Assembly (NCBI GenBank): GCA_025769875.1
Contig: JAGFNK010000494.1
Span: 1-38,656 of the forward strand
DNA from: Russula earlei
Lineage: Eukaryota; Basidiomycota; Agaricomycetes; Russulales; Russulaceae
Length of the DNA: 38,656 bases
Direction of reading: 5' to 3'
Shown here: positions 1-10,259 of the stretch, piece by piece
How the letters are laid out: every line of letters begins with the position of its first letter
Numbering within the stretch: position 1 is the stretch's first letter
Notes under the pieces: model-generated
What the model was told of the DNA's origin: nothing
The model's input: only the letters and a program-made list of their open reading frames with translations
The model's database searches: none
Translations under genes and position numbers: made by a program

Positions 1-190
1 TGAGGGTTCGGAGTGGGATTTGTAACTTTCCCACGATTCCTTGGCTGATGAAGTTTTCTGTTGCTCCGCTGTCTAGAAGCGCTTGGCCAGTCTTTCCATT
101 TGTTGTGATCATAAAGGGTACTTTCATTGAGTTTTCCTTATGTTGGACAATGGTATCTATTTGGGCCTTGTACCAACTGTTGTACTTTGG
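1..190 (-). pseudogene. Gypsy-1 retropepsin-like aspartic protease, N-terminal part, runs off the left edge
   Basis: The minus strand encodes a peptide with ALLDSGATENFI, the D-S/T-G-A active-site signature of retroviral-type aspartic proteases that process Gag-Pol. This frame is +1 relative to the end of gag: the gag stop TAG (194-192) is overlapped by the pol frame. The shift could be a programmed frameshift or simple decay; one copy cannot decide. The rest of the domain lies beyond coordinate 1. No stop codon interrupts the visible part. Confidence 0.75.
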
Positions 191-191
191 C

Positions 192-1719
192 CTAGAGAAA
201 ATCCTCCTTGAGGATAAGGTCCCAAAGTTTGGCCCTATCCTCCACTGGCAAGGTTTTCATACGGGCCACCATAGTGGCAGCTTCTTCCTCTTTTGGTGGT
301 TCTGGGGTTGGTTCAGTAGTATGTGCCTTGGAGGTAGTGGGGGCAGTGTTTTTGGGGCACTCCCGGCTAAGGTGGCCTTTCTCTCGGCAGCGGAAGCAAC
401 GTCCTTCTTTTGCCAATTGTTTCCTTTCTTCTTCAGTGAGCTTCTTGAAGTTGGACTTGGCGGTGTCCACTTGCATTCGATCGGGGTGATGAGACCTATG
501 TTCTGAGGGGGGGTGTGTAGTTTTCCCCTTAAGTTTTTCCCTGATGGTGATGAAGCGTCGGTGTTGTCTTCTGGCCTCCTCCTTCCATTCCTGAAGAGTG
601 GTAGGCCAGACATCTCTGTTTAGAATTGCACGATAGAGCCTGATTTTTAAGCCATTTTTGAAGCTTTCAATGGCAATAATGTCCGTTTCTGGCCATCCTG
701 TTTTGTTTAGAAGCTGTTCAAAGGTGGAGATGTAATCATCAAGGGATTCCTTCATTGTATGTTTGGCAAGGGCTGCTTGGGCATCTTCTTTCTCTGCAGT
801 GTTGGTGAACTTAAATGTGAAGTCTGTGACAAAGTCAGTCCACAAGACTTCGTCCATCCTGTTAACGGGGTTTTGGGCCCTGCTTATTTTTTCCCTGAGT
901 GCAGTTGCTTGTGAGTTGACCCACTCTTCAACCTTTTCTCCCTGAATATAGGAGAGGGCCAACATTGTTCGTTTAAAAGGGGAAACCATCACTGCTTTAT
1001 CATCATTAAGGCCCCAGAACAAGTTAAATTCCATGATGAATCATTTTGTTTTGTTCCTTTCTCCTGTGAAGGCAGTGGGTTCTTTGCCACTGAGGGACCC
1101 ATTAGTGCCTTGTGGTGCTGGAGCAGCTGCTTGAGGGGGTGGAACGAATGACTGGGGGGGCCTGGGCGGCCATCTGAGGGGCCTGAGCGGCCATCTGGGG
1201 GGGCTGTACAGCGATTTGGGGTTGAGCTGCCATATTAGGTTCTGGGGGGTTCTGTGGTTCGATTTCTAGGGTTTCAATGGGTTCCTGGGTTCCAAGGGGG
1301 TCCTCTGGTTCTAAAGCAGGAGATTCGAAGGATGTCTGAGTTTCGACAGTGTTTTCTGGTTCAGGGGGGTTGCCTTCTGTAGAAGAGGCTTCTGATTCTG
1401 ATGGTGGTTTGTAGAGAGGGTCGTTGTCCCTCCAGTAGCCTAATCCAAGGCTGTTTCTGAGGAGTTCTAGGTCTAGATGAGTGTAGAGTTGTCCTCTTCT
1501 AAGTCATAGTTCGAACCAACGATTGTTGATGAATTCGACTGGTAGTTCTTCGTTGTTCTCGACGGTGACGTAGCAGAGGAAGGTGTGAAAACTATCCCAA
1601 GTAGCAGTTCCTACAACATGTTCAGGAAGGTCTGGGGATGGTCTGGGTTGTATGCAGACCCAACGGTTTGATGGTAATTCAAGGTTGATCTCCAGAATGG
1701 AGTAAGGAAGCTTAGCTTG
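192..1719 (-). pseudogene. Gypsy-1 gag (capsid and nucleocapsid), interrupted
   Basis: The intact C-terminal 280 codons (1034 to 192) hold a retrotransposon gag core (residues about 40-160, rich in W, L and charged residues) and a CCHC knuckle CFRCREKGHLSREC with spacing C-x2-C-x4-H-x4-C, which binds RNA during particle assembly. Upstream, coding sense continues to the LTR edge: a W-rich N-terminal region (1719 to about 1510), then a Pro/Gln/Glu-rich linker with MAAQ repeats (about 1420-1145). Two TGA stops (1506-1504 and 1043-1041) sit where CGA (Arg) would fit, and the frame changes near the G7 run at about 1155-1162. The product would be a structural Gag, now not translatable in one piece. 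Confidence 0.8.
1708..1718 (-). promoter_or_regulatory. Gypsy-1 primer-binding site of self-priming type
   Basis: Starting one base inside the LTR edge, minus-strand AAGCTAAGCTT is the perfect 11-base reverse complement of AAGCTTAGCTT in the LTR (plus coordinates 2053-2063). That LTR segment begins about 34 bases after the start of the TATA-like box, where the transcript should begin. This is the Tf1/sushi arrangement, in which the mRNA 5' end folds back and primes its own reverse transcription. No tRNA 3'-end match (TGG...) is evident here. Confidence 0.6.
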
Positions 1720-2352
1720 TGTTACGGCATTGCGGCTGTAAGAGCGTTAGCTCAAGGTTCAGTGGGGCCAAGTCCCTGTGACTTGGTTCAAGGGTTTCAG
1801 TGGGGCTGGCTCAAGGAGACCGGATCAAAGGTTTAGCGTCTCAAGGCTGAGTCAGATAATGACTCAGTCCGCAGACAGAGTTGATCTTCTGGTTTCACAG
1901 AAGAGGAGGGCAATGAGAGAGAAGCAGAGGAGGAAGAGGAACACAAGGGTTCCTTGAGGTGTGCTTAGGTCAAGCAGAGTGTAGGCCAGCACAAGCAGAG
2001 TTGTGATTTGAGAGATGGTACAGGGTAAAGGGATGCGACAGGAAATGGGACAAAGCTAAGCTTGGGGCATTCCCCAGCTTCTACAGGTGCTTAAATACTG
2101 TATGTAGCGAGGCTGTACAGTACCATAAGCGGAACAATAGATAAAGGTAGACCAATAGCAAAAGTCACTCGACTATAGGTGAAACACAATAAGCGAAACA
2201 CAATAGGTGAAACACAACAAGTGAAATGTAATAGATGAAACAACAAGGGATCACCATCAAGGGGCGAAATGGTAACCAAGGGGACAAGGGTGACAAGAAG
2301 GATAATAACAAGAGGGATTATGGACGAACCAACAAGGGGGTAAATTACAACA
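1720..2352 (-). repeat. Gypsy-1 5' LTR
   Basis: This 633-bp segment is closely similar, with small indels, to the solo LTR at 20359-20952. Ends on the plus strand are TGTTACGGC and ATTACAACA, so the LTR has the usual TG...CA ends. On the minus strand TATTTAAG (2097-2090) is a likely TATA box. The outer neighbour is a disrupted host-like coding fragment. The target duplication cannot be tested because the other LTR is outside the window. Confidence 0.85.
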
Positions 2353-2737
2353 TCTGGGGGTGTCTGGCTCACATTCTACAACATTCCTTCCTCCTGTGGA
2401 TACAATTACCAATCTTTCTGACTTTCTGCCTCTTTTGGGATCTAGCGCAGGATCCTTGTCTCGCCAACCGTCGTTACACTCACGCACTGTCGATGATGCT
2501 GCAATCTCCAATCAAACCATCACTAATCCTGGGGACCCATGGGTGGTTGCTCCTAGTTGCAGCAGCTCTCTACATCGTACTACATCTTTGACGGATCTCA
2601 GTGAGGAATTTGAATCAGCTCTACAACGGGCCAAAGATTCGCGTCCTGGACTGGGCTTTGGTCTGGGACTCGCAGGTGCTATTATCACAGAAGGTTCTCG
2701 TGACCATGTCAAGTGGACCAATGCTCCGGTAAGGTAG
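2353..2737 (+). pseudogene. Unidentified host-like coding fragment, truncated by Gypsy-1
   Basis: About 125 codons stay open directly from the LTR edge. The peptide is Ser/Thr-rich and low-complexity, followed by a charged stretch with LTDLSEEFESALQRAKDSRP and GLGFGLGLA. Such stretches occur at the cytosolic N-termini of some fungal transporters, but this is a recollection of style, not a family match. The coding sense seems to end near 2690-2737; no downstream exon is evident. I read it as an exon remnant whose 5' part was displaced by the Gypsy-1 insertion. It may also be part of an older element. Confidence 0.3.
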
Positions 2738-2760
2738 ATTATGGCTGGCCACGGAATCGG

Positions 2761-3211
2761 TGTGACACGATGCGAGACTGACACTTCCTCCCCTCCTTCA
2801 TCATATCCCTTTCATCCTTGCCTTGCCCTTGCGCCATACGACAAGCCCTCGCCACCGACCACGTGGACATGCTTGCGAGACGCAATCACGTTCCAGGCTG
2901 CTCGCCACCACCTCGACCACCTCGCCCAGGCCTCAAACTCCCTTTCACCACCTCATACTTCCTTTCATCATCTCATTTCCTTTCATTACATGCCTCTCTC
3001 AGTACTCCTTTTCTTATATAAAAATCCCCTAGCTACTCTGTAGTAGGGACAGTGACTGAATAAGATCCCCTTTTCTTTGACATCTATCTCTGCTTGAATG
3101 AAGAACTCGAACAACTGCATGGGTGCCCACTTGCTCCTCTCCCCCCCTCTCCTCTCTCCTCCCTTGGGACTGGTCAGCCCCACTCTTACTCACTCAAGTG
3201 TCCCTAACACA
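2761..3211 (+). repeat. LTR-like segment (possible solo or orphan LTR)
   Basis: The segment begins TGTGACACG and ends CTAACACA, has a TATA box (TTATATAAAAA near 3013-3023) followed by a possible polyadenylation signal (GAATAAGA near 3058) and CT-rich downstream sequence, the usual order in a plus-strand LTR. The flanking pentamers (ATCGG and CTTCA) do not match, so there is no target-duplication support, and no second copy is in the window. It could instead be a host promoter. Confidence 0.35.
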
Positions 3212-6200
3212 CTTCAGCACATGAAATTTTGGATGTTGTACCACCTGTTCCCTGATTATTTAATTATAATCTAAGTACTGTAATTTTAGAAACAATGCTG
3301 ATCCCATGAGGGTCCGACAACAGATGCAACGCAGTTGAAATTAGGAGGTTGTTGTAGCCAAAATTCCAAATTTTTTACCCCTTGACAAATTTTTTTTGTG
3401 GGTCACAACAAAATACCCAACCTGACGAAACCATTATTTCATCAGGGAGGTCACAGGTCACACGGGGTGACGAATTGATTTAATTGGTACAGTATGTCGT
3501 GGTGAGAGGAAGGCATCCAACTGAATGCTTTGTCCAAAGCTGGAAACGCCACGTGGCGTCGTCGGTGTCGACAGCCGCCAAGTCTGCGAATGAGAAAAAC
3601 ACGTCGTGCTGCGGACCTAGACCATTGTACTGTACCAGTGGGGCGCAGTGGGCGGCCATTTTTGACGAGTTAGCTCGAGCGCGGGTCGAACGCGCAATTG
3701 GGATGGGAAGGGCGCTTGGCTTTCGCGCCTCCGTTTCCCGAATTGGGCGGTCTTTTCCCCCACCCTTACGAGGGAGGGAGAGGTGTAAAAAAAAACCCGG
3801 GGCGGTGCGGTACATGGTCGATGCCCATACGCGTACGCCGTCCATCCCATCGTTGGCCATGCGACGACCCTCACCCTGGGAGATTCTTCGAGCGCAAGCG
3901 CATCCGAAGAACTGACGTTCAGGCTTCAGTTGTTAGGGCCAGCGGAGCGCCGAGATGGACGTCTCGGGGTGTTCATAGCTGGTCGCAACCAGTGACACGA
4001 ATGGGGCAATCGAATCCGATGAAGCCGCATCACAGGTCGATATCATTCTCTCCACCCCGTCTGCCCTCCGCCACGGCTCGGACGACACTCACAGACCGTG
4101 CTCACGGTCACGATCGTGAAACCTTCACTCTGCTGACACTGCGCGAACCGTCGTGGGATATCGTGGTCGTCGCGACGCACAGCATGGAGGATGGCGCGTC
4201 GGCCGGTGGGGCCAGTGTCCAGATTGATCGATCGCATCGAGTTCAAGATTGCCGAGGAGCGGACAATATCCACATGAAATTTGGACGTATAAACACCGCA
4301 TTTACATGTAATGTGCAGATTCCGTTGTCTTTTCCGTCAGTCGTGGGCCCGTCGACCAGAAACTACCTCTCCCCTGCCAGAGGCGCCGCAGCGTGTCGGC
4401 GCACAGGAATCATTCAGAGATACGTTGGCACGTGGTACATGCAACTTGAACGACACGACCATGCGGCTTAGGTACAGTACAGGATAACTCACGGTCAAGG
4501 CCGAGCGGATCGTGTCTAGCTGATCGAGTTCCACATGGTACCGTCTACGTCAGTTACGTTAAATGACGTTTTCATTACACCCATATCATTGCTCAAACCT
4601 TGCAATTTCTTCTTTATAAAATGTAATGAAGCTTTGATAGCAGATCCAAGCTCAAGGTTGTCAGCCCAACCAGGACTGTCTTGATAGCGAATGGAATCTG
4701 ATAGGTGAAGGAAGGGTGGCCAGAAAGACTGGGGAAGTATTGGGACTGGTGCTTCGAGAGGTCTTATGAGTACGACGATAAAAGTCGAGAGGCAGCCGCA
4801 CGATTATACACGCGCGTGATGAACGCCTCGAGTGCTCTCTTGAGAATCGAATCACAACTGCCACGAGTCGTGATCACCATCGGCGTCGAAGGCCTTGCTT
4901 TGTGTCCAGTATGTTGGCTCTGCGTGGTGTGGTGATGGTGACATACTGCCAGTTGATGCACGAGCAGGCCAACTTGAGCACACTCGCCGTTCTCGTCTCC
5001 GCTCTGAGCGTCGCATCCATATTCTTGACGCACATGCCGTTCGTGTATACGAAGGACGTCCAAGTTCGAAACCGTGTTGACGAAAAGGGAATGCATCTAG
5101 TCCTCTCCCTTCCGATTCTATACCTCATGAGCTCGGGGCGCTGACCACGGTGGTTCGTCCTGATGCGCAACCGTGCCACGCAATGCACTGCTGACCGAAA
5201 AAAAAAAGGAATGAAACCGCGACGTGGCGACGACTGGCCGCCCTGACGCTGGAAACAGAAAGACTTGAGATGGATGGTTGGAAGAGAAGGGTGCAGGTGC
5301 ACCGCGCTCCGGAGCGCGCCGGGAGGTGAAGAGCGAATGGCAATATCAGCGCGGGTTCGGATTCGACGGCGCTGGACGCCTCGGGCCCGACGACCGGACG
5401 CTCGCGGTTTCTTTCACTCTAATTCTACCCACGAGGAGCACCGCCTCCTGTGCTTCCACGCGCAGCCCGCCCACGCCGAGGCCGACGGGTCGCGAGAGAG
5501 GCTCGCGCACCACCACCAGCATTGTCTGAACTGAACCACCTCCGCCGGCGGACGCTGGAGCCGGGCAAGCTTTGTGCGAGTTTGGGCGGTTTTTGGGTGG
5601 AGCGCGTAGGGGCAGACGCAACCTGTGCCACGCCGCGACGTCGAGACTGCGTGGGATCGCAACCACGGAGATCTGGCTGGAATGAGTCGATTCGTCGCGC
5701 GACGGTCGGGTGCACAGCGAGGTGAGCCCTCGCTCACGCCGTTGCGCTTCTTAATGATAGCGACGCCGAGTGCCAGGAATTGTTTTTGCTTGTACTGTAT
5801 GCATCAAAAGTTCGTTCGATTCGACTGTTTGTTCTTCGATGTGATGCCGTTGTCACCGCGGCGTCTTGCATCCAGTTCTGCTCTACTATCAGTATGCCCC
5901 TCTCACGCTGCTTTGGGCTACGCAGTGACCCTCAGGCTGTTGCAACTATGCGCTTGCTCGACCGACTCCCACTGACCTGCTACGGTATGGGACCATTTCT
6001 TGGCCTTGCGCCTGTGGAATCTCATGGCGAAGGTGCACCTCGTTCTCTACATGACGACCTCTGACCAGTAAGCCTCACTTATAAGCTGTTCTTGGTTTTT
6101 TGTGCCATGTAGCGCCATCATTGTCAAGCCTCTACCCCAAGACAAGACGGGCGATGATTCAGACTGTCTCGAGCGCTCAAAGTGCATTTCAGCCTATCCC

Positions 6201-7329
6201 TCTTCGACGAGCGCCTGATTGTTCCTCTCGAGAGAAGCCACCACGAGCAATGGAACCAAGGGACTTCTCCGATGCGTCTTACTCACAATCGCGCCTTGAA
6301 CTGCCTTTGATGGCATCATCTTTCTCGCCCTTGGCTACCGATGAATAATCGGACCGTCTTGCTCCCTGTCGATCCCGCCAAATTAGAAACCGTCGGACCT
6401 GCATCAACTATACTGCACTGGGACGAAAACAAGAGATCAGTGCCCCCCAACCAGGCCCTCCCACGTACGGCCGAGGAGGTGTCGGCCAGAGAGCCCGCCA
6501 GGATCTACCTACAAATGGCCCCGTGTCGTTTCTGGCACCCCACGCGGCGTCCGGTACAGTAACTGACGCTCCCTAGTTGAGCCCGAGGTGAAACTCCCCC
6601 GATTTCGCGTCTTGCGACGCACATCCACCCCCTGTGGCCGCCCTACGCCTAACGCTGACTTTGGACCCCTTGAAAGCAGATGTCGACGTTCCTTCAGTTC
6701 CAGGACTACGGGAAGGAGAACTGACTGCAGCTCGCACTGCGGATTCAGCTAAACGCAGATTCCAAGATTGAAGACGCTCCCAACGTCGCGTTTCCAGACT
6801 CGGCGCTTTCGCGCCAAGCTACAATGCGATGGCGAAACTGCCGAGCTTTCCGTGACCTACCACGCGTTTCTGCTAACTTGTCCTGATGGCACGCACAAGG
6901 AGGACTACTCTCGCTCACCCTTTCCCCCCTTTTTGTTCTCGATACGCTCGCATTACCCCAGGACTTGATATGAAGGAGCGTCAGACTGTCTGAGCGAGAC
7001 GCGCATGACTGAGAAAAGTCGGTGTAAGCAAGTCCTGTACACTCGAGTGAAAGGCCACGCGATGATGGGATCAGAGTTATTTGGCGGCGGCCGGGTTCGG
7101 ATGTAATCTACTGTACTGCACTTCACTTCCATATTTCTGCACCTCATAAACAGTAACCCCGCGGTTCAATCAGAATGTGCTCCCTCGCCCGTTTCCCTTC
7201 ATAAACACGAAATCCGTTACCACCCCAGCCTTCTCATTTCTTCGCCGAAGCTGTTCACCACATCGGGGGGGACGATCCATTTCAACTTGCAGCGAAAGCG
7301 ATACCGCGCGTCCCACGCCTCGACGCTGT
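3212..7329. other. Long GC-rich stretch without a confident gene
   Basis: The first 270 bases are AT-rich without structure I can name. The rest has many overlapping open frames on both strands, the longest a plus-strand frame of 257 codons at 3698-4471, but none shows a recognisable motif or consistent coding sense. At 6023-6112 a short coding-like run (MAKVHLVLYMTTSDH) crosses a canonical GTAAGC...TGTAG intron (6068-6112) and continues for about 35 codons to a stop. A hydrophobic run occurs at 4902-5144. Either could belong to small lineage-specific genes, but the support is weak. Confidence 0.4.
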
Positions 7330-8962
7330 ATGTCGGATCAGGCGACAGACCTCTTGCTTGAGCTCTACGATATCCAACAAGCGACGGCGTACAGCAACCT
7401 GGCCGTCGGTATCGTCTTTGGTCAGTCTCCCATCCAGCCTGTTGGTCGGGCCATATACCGACCCCACCATCCCCCGTCAGGCGCGTACGTCATTCTCTAT
7501 AGCACGTCCCTGAACATCCTTCTGTAAGCATCGCTTTTCTTTCTTTCCCACTTCGAGTCTCCGAGGGGGGAGTTGTGGGGGGAGAGTGCGTGAGATGGAA
7601 AGAAAGAAAACTGACGGGTCTTCGGACGAATTTCCTCTCACTCTCACCGAAACAATAAAGTCGTAATGACGGCCTCCGGCTGCGCGCGACGCCGCGCCTC
7701 TTCATGCTCGTCGTGACGACGGCGATGTTCGCGCTCGGATTCATCGCCCTCGTGCTCGAAACCTCGCTCGCCTATCAACAGTTCACGCTCTTGCTCCGCC
7801 CCTCCAGGGGTTCGTTGTGGTCCACGAGCAAGACCAACACCGTTACGGCCGTCGGCTCCACCATCGCATGCATCACCGTGAGCGCGTCCTTCTCCCCGCT
7901 CCCCTCCTTCTACCCCCCACCCCCTGCCAAATCTTTCGACGAGTTGACTGATAACGATACGTATATGTATGCCCCCCGGTCCCGCTGTCGCGCGACAGTA
8001 TATCATCGCCGACGTGGTCTTCGCGTGGAGAGCGGCCGTATTGTGGAACTATGACCGAAGGATCGTTGCGACCCTCGCACTGTCCGTCCTCGGGACGGTT
8101 GGTAAGCCCCACCTTCAATACCGTGTTGTGGCGATGAGGAACGACGGCGATCCTGACCGTGTCATTAGCCGCAGCGGGCTCCGCCCTCGGTATAAACCTC
8201 CGTCCTCTCTTCAGTCCTCCTCTCCAGTCTCCTCAATATGTCAGCGGCACGAAGCTGGGCGGGCACCGCGCCCTGATATTCGTCGGACCCACGCTCGCGA
8301 CGAACCTTCTGTCCACGTCACTGATTGGGATTCAGGCGTGGTCGGTCTCACTCTCATCATGAGCCTAACCCTTTTTTTTTCAAATATCGAGATCGCTAGG
8401 AGAAAACGACAAGTTCTTATCGGCCACCTCCGTGGAAGCAGCTTTCCCATCAAGACCGAGAAGGTCCTAGCCATGTTGATCGAGTCGGGGTTTGCATATT
8501 GCTGCATATGGGCACGCCCGTTCACACCTTTTTATCGGATTTTCCGTTGCTCATCCGCTGAGCTTCGACAGGTTCTCTACCTCGTGTCCACATTCCGAGT
8601 GTTACCAAAGCCCGGCTTCGATGTCATGGATGCTGTTCTTCTATATTTCTCGGTCTGCCCCCACTTTGCGTTCTCTGCCAACCCTTTATTTGTCTGATCT
8701 GCTCGGACAGGGTCTCTACCCGACCGTCATCATTATCTGTGTTGTTCTACGTAAATCCCCGACGTTCGCGATAACGACGCGCTCTGCGAGTACGCACCAT
8801 TCCGATCCTCCGCAGCTTGACGCTATGGAGATGGGAAGACCGTTGTCGATACTATATACGCAACGTAAAGAAACCCACAAGGATTCAGATGCGACGATGC
8901 TACCCAGCCCGATTTCTCATCCTGAAGAAAAACAGTGGGCTCGTTCAGGACCTCAATGCTGA
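7330..8962 (+). CDS. Seven-transmembrane fungal membrane protein of an uncharacterised basidiomycete family (spliced)
   Basis: Best model: exons 7330-7420, 7481-7523, 7661-7877, 7999-8101, 8175-8340, 8400-8652 and 8711-8962, giving 374 codons with all junctions in frame. All introns are GT-AG (60, 137, 121, 73, 59 and 58 bp). Seven hydrophobic segments can be counted, among them GIVFGAYVILYSTSLNILL, LFMLVVTTAMFALGFIALVL, YIIADVVFAWRAAVLW, a conserved-looking EKVLAMLIESGFAYCCIW and GLYPTVIIICVVLRKS, then a cytosolic tail. From memory this order (VWRAW-like motif in helix 3, VEKVLALLIESG before helix 6, GIYPTxIIILV in helix 7) is a large family in Agaricomycetes without known function. Exon 6 may contain one more intron (8512-8571, 60 bp) with a GC donor. 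Start chosen at the ATG just before helix 1. Confidence 0.75.
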
Positions 8963-9892
8963 GGTTCGTTTGGGGCCATCCCACTTGTCGCCACGCATTT
9001 TGTATTGTATTTTTATCATCTCCAATCAACTGGAATGGATATTCAGACATATGGACGTCGCAATCGGCCATCAGCCACGCCCATGGCCAGTCAGAAAATG
9101 GCTAAACCAGACGTGCGCATTGCCACATCATGTATCTAAAATGAAACCCGTCGAGGTATAAACAAGACGGCGGCGCAGAAAATAGAGAACAGTTGGCAAC
9201 ACCAACTGGTATGGAACGAAACGAAGAGAAGCACGGCCGGAGCGTGTAGGAATCGCAAGCATTGGCGTTATGTACACCTTGGTAGATCCATAGAGCGATT
9301 CCCGAGGTGTCACGGAACTCTCGGTTAAACTCATGATCGCTCGTATTCGAGTATTAATGCATGCGTCCGGGCTTGCAAGTTGAGAGCAGAGCGATCGGGT
9401 GAGAATCATCTCGTGACGGTCGGGGGTTCAGTCAGTTCACGTCTGCCTGCCGCTGCCGCTGAGTGACCACACCGCGGCCGAGTCGCTCGACTGCAAAACT
9501 GTGTCACCAGACCAGGACGACGGGCCCTACCCTACATCCTCCCATGAGATTGACGGTCATCGGCAGTGCTGGTCATTAAAGCCAAGCGATTGATTAAGCG
9601 ATGCGGAGTGCAGAGACCACATCGATTTTCGACGAATTCAACGGTCCGGGTAGTCGCGGCTGCACCTTGCTACGCAGCACCCTCGTGCGGCACGATTTGA
9701 GGGAGTAAGGCTCTTTGAGAGAATGCATATCGCCGGTTTACGGCACGGTGCTTCCTGGCTGGACAAAGGACGAGGCGAAGAACACCACACCTGCCTGTAA
9801 CCACCCCTGGTGCCTGCAGAGAGAGACAACCTCATTTTAAACACCGCTCGGGGCTGCACCGTTGTTGTCGTCGTTTCGTTAACATTTCGTAG
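8963..9892. other. Intergenic, nothing recognised
   Basis: Short open frames on both strands lack motifs, introns or consistent composition. The first part may be the 3' untranslated region of the membrane-protein gene. Confidence 0.5.
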
Positions 9893-9900
9893 TACTGTAG

Positions 9901-9949
9901 GCTACCCATTAGTCGGACAGCTTAAGTAAGCTACCCATTAGTCGGACAG
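9901..9949 (+). repeat. Doubled 20-bp motif in the left pogo terminal repeat
   Basis: GCTACCCATTAGTCGGACAG occurs at 9901-9920 and 9930-9949 in the same orientation with spacer CTTAAGTAA. The inverted counterpart is at 11959-12007. The regular spacing suggests paired transposase-binding sites. Confidence 0.85.
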
Positions 9950-10259
9950 AACGTGTGGGCATACGTACAATAAAGATTGAGATTTCTTTTGACCTGGGGG
10001 TCAAAGTGCTGATTAATGGGAGTCCACAGTTTTTTTTGGGTGTCAAAAGACCCCTGTTTGATGATTTCCCCTTTCTGGGATTTTTGGAGAGGATGTCACA
10101 CACAATGTTAGAGTTTGAGTTGTTTGAGTCGGCACTTCAAATCGGCATTGTCGGCTGATCACGTATGTTCCTTATCCCTCATCCCTTCCACAATGCCGCT
10201 ACACTGCAGGGTGCTTAAACACACATCAATTCATGCCTCCCGATTTGAAGTGAAAGCAG

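Larger units (their letters stand above)
1..2352 (-). mobile_element. Gypsy-1: left-truncated Ty3/gypsy chromovirus-type LTR retrotransposon (5' LTR, gag, start of protease)
   Basis: Read on the minus strand, the order is LTR (2352 to 1720), primer-binding site (1718-1708), gag (about 1719 to 192) and the start of an aspartic protease (about 190 to 1) that runs off the window edge. Reverse transcriptase, integrase and the second LTR would lie outside the window. A solo LTR of the same family lies at 20359-20952, which fixes the LTR ends. The gag carries two in-frame TGA codons and one frameshift, so this copy is probably dead. Assignment to the Ty3/gypsy order rests on the gag core, the CCHC knuckle and the DSGA protease motif; the chromovirus label is inferred from the self-priming site, because pol is not visible. 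Confidence 0.85.

Noticed and set aside
208..945. Plus-strand open frames at the left edge
   Set aside because: They are antisense shadows of the Gypsy-1 gag, which has a zinc knuckle and gag core on the minus strand.
3698..4471. 257-codon open frame on the plus strand
   Set aside because: Runs in a GC-rich stretch where all frames are long; composition is Arg/Pro-rich without pattern, and overlapping frames on the other strand are equally long.
4764..5302. Minus-strand open frames of 110 and 142 codons
   Set aside because: No motif; they overlap one another and a plus-strand hydrophobic frame, and no intron signals support any of them.
9901..9949. Two direct 20-bp repeats as an independent repeat array
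   Set aside because: They are part of the pogo terminal repeat, with the inverted counterpart at the other end.
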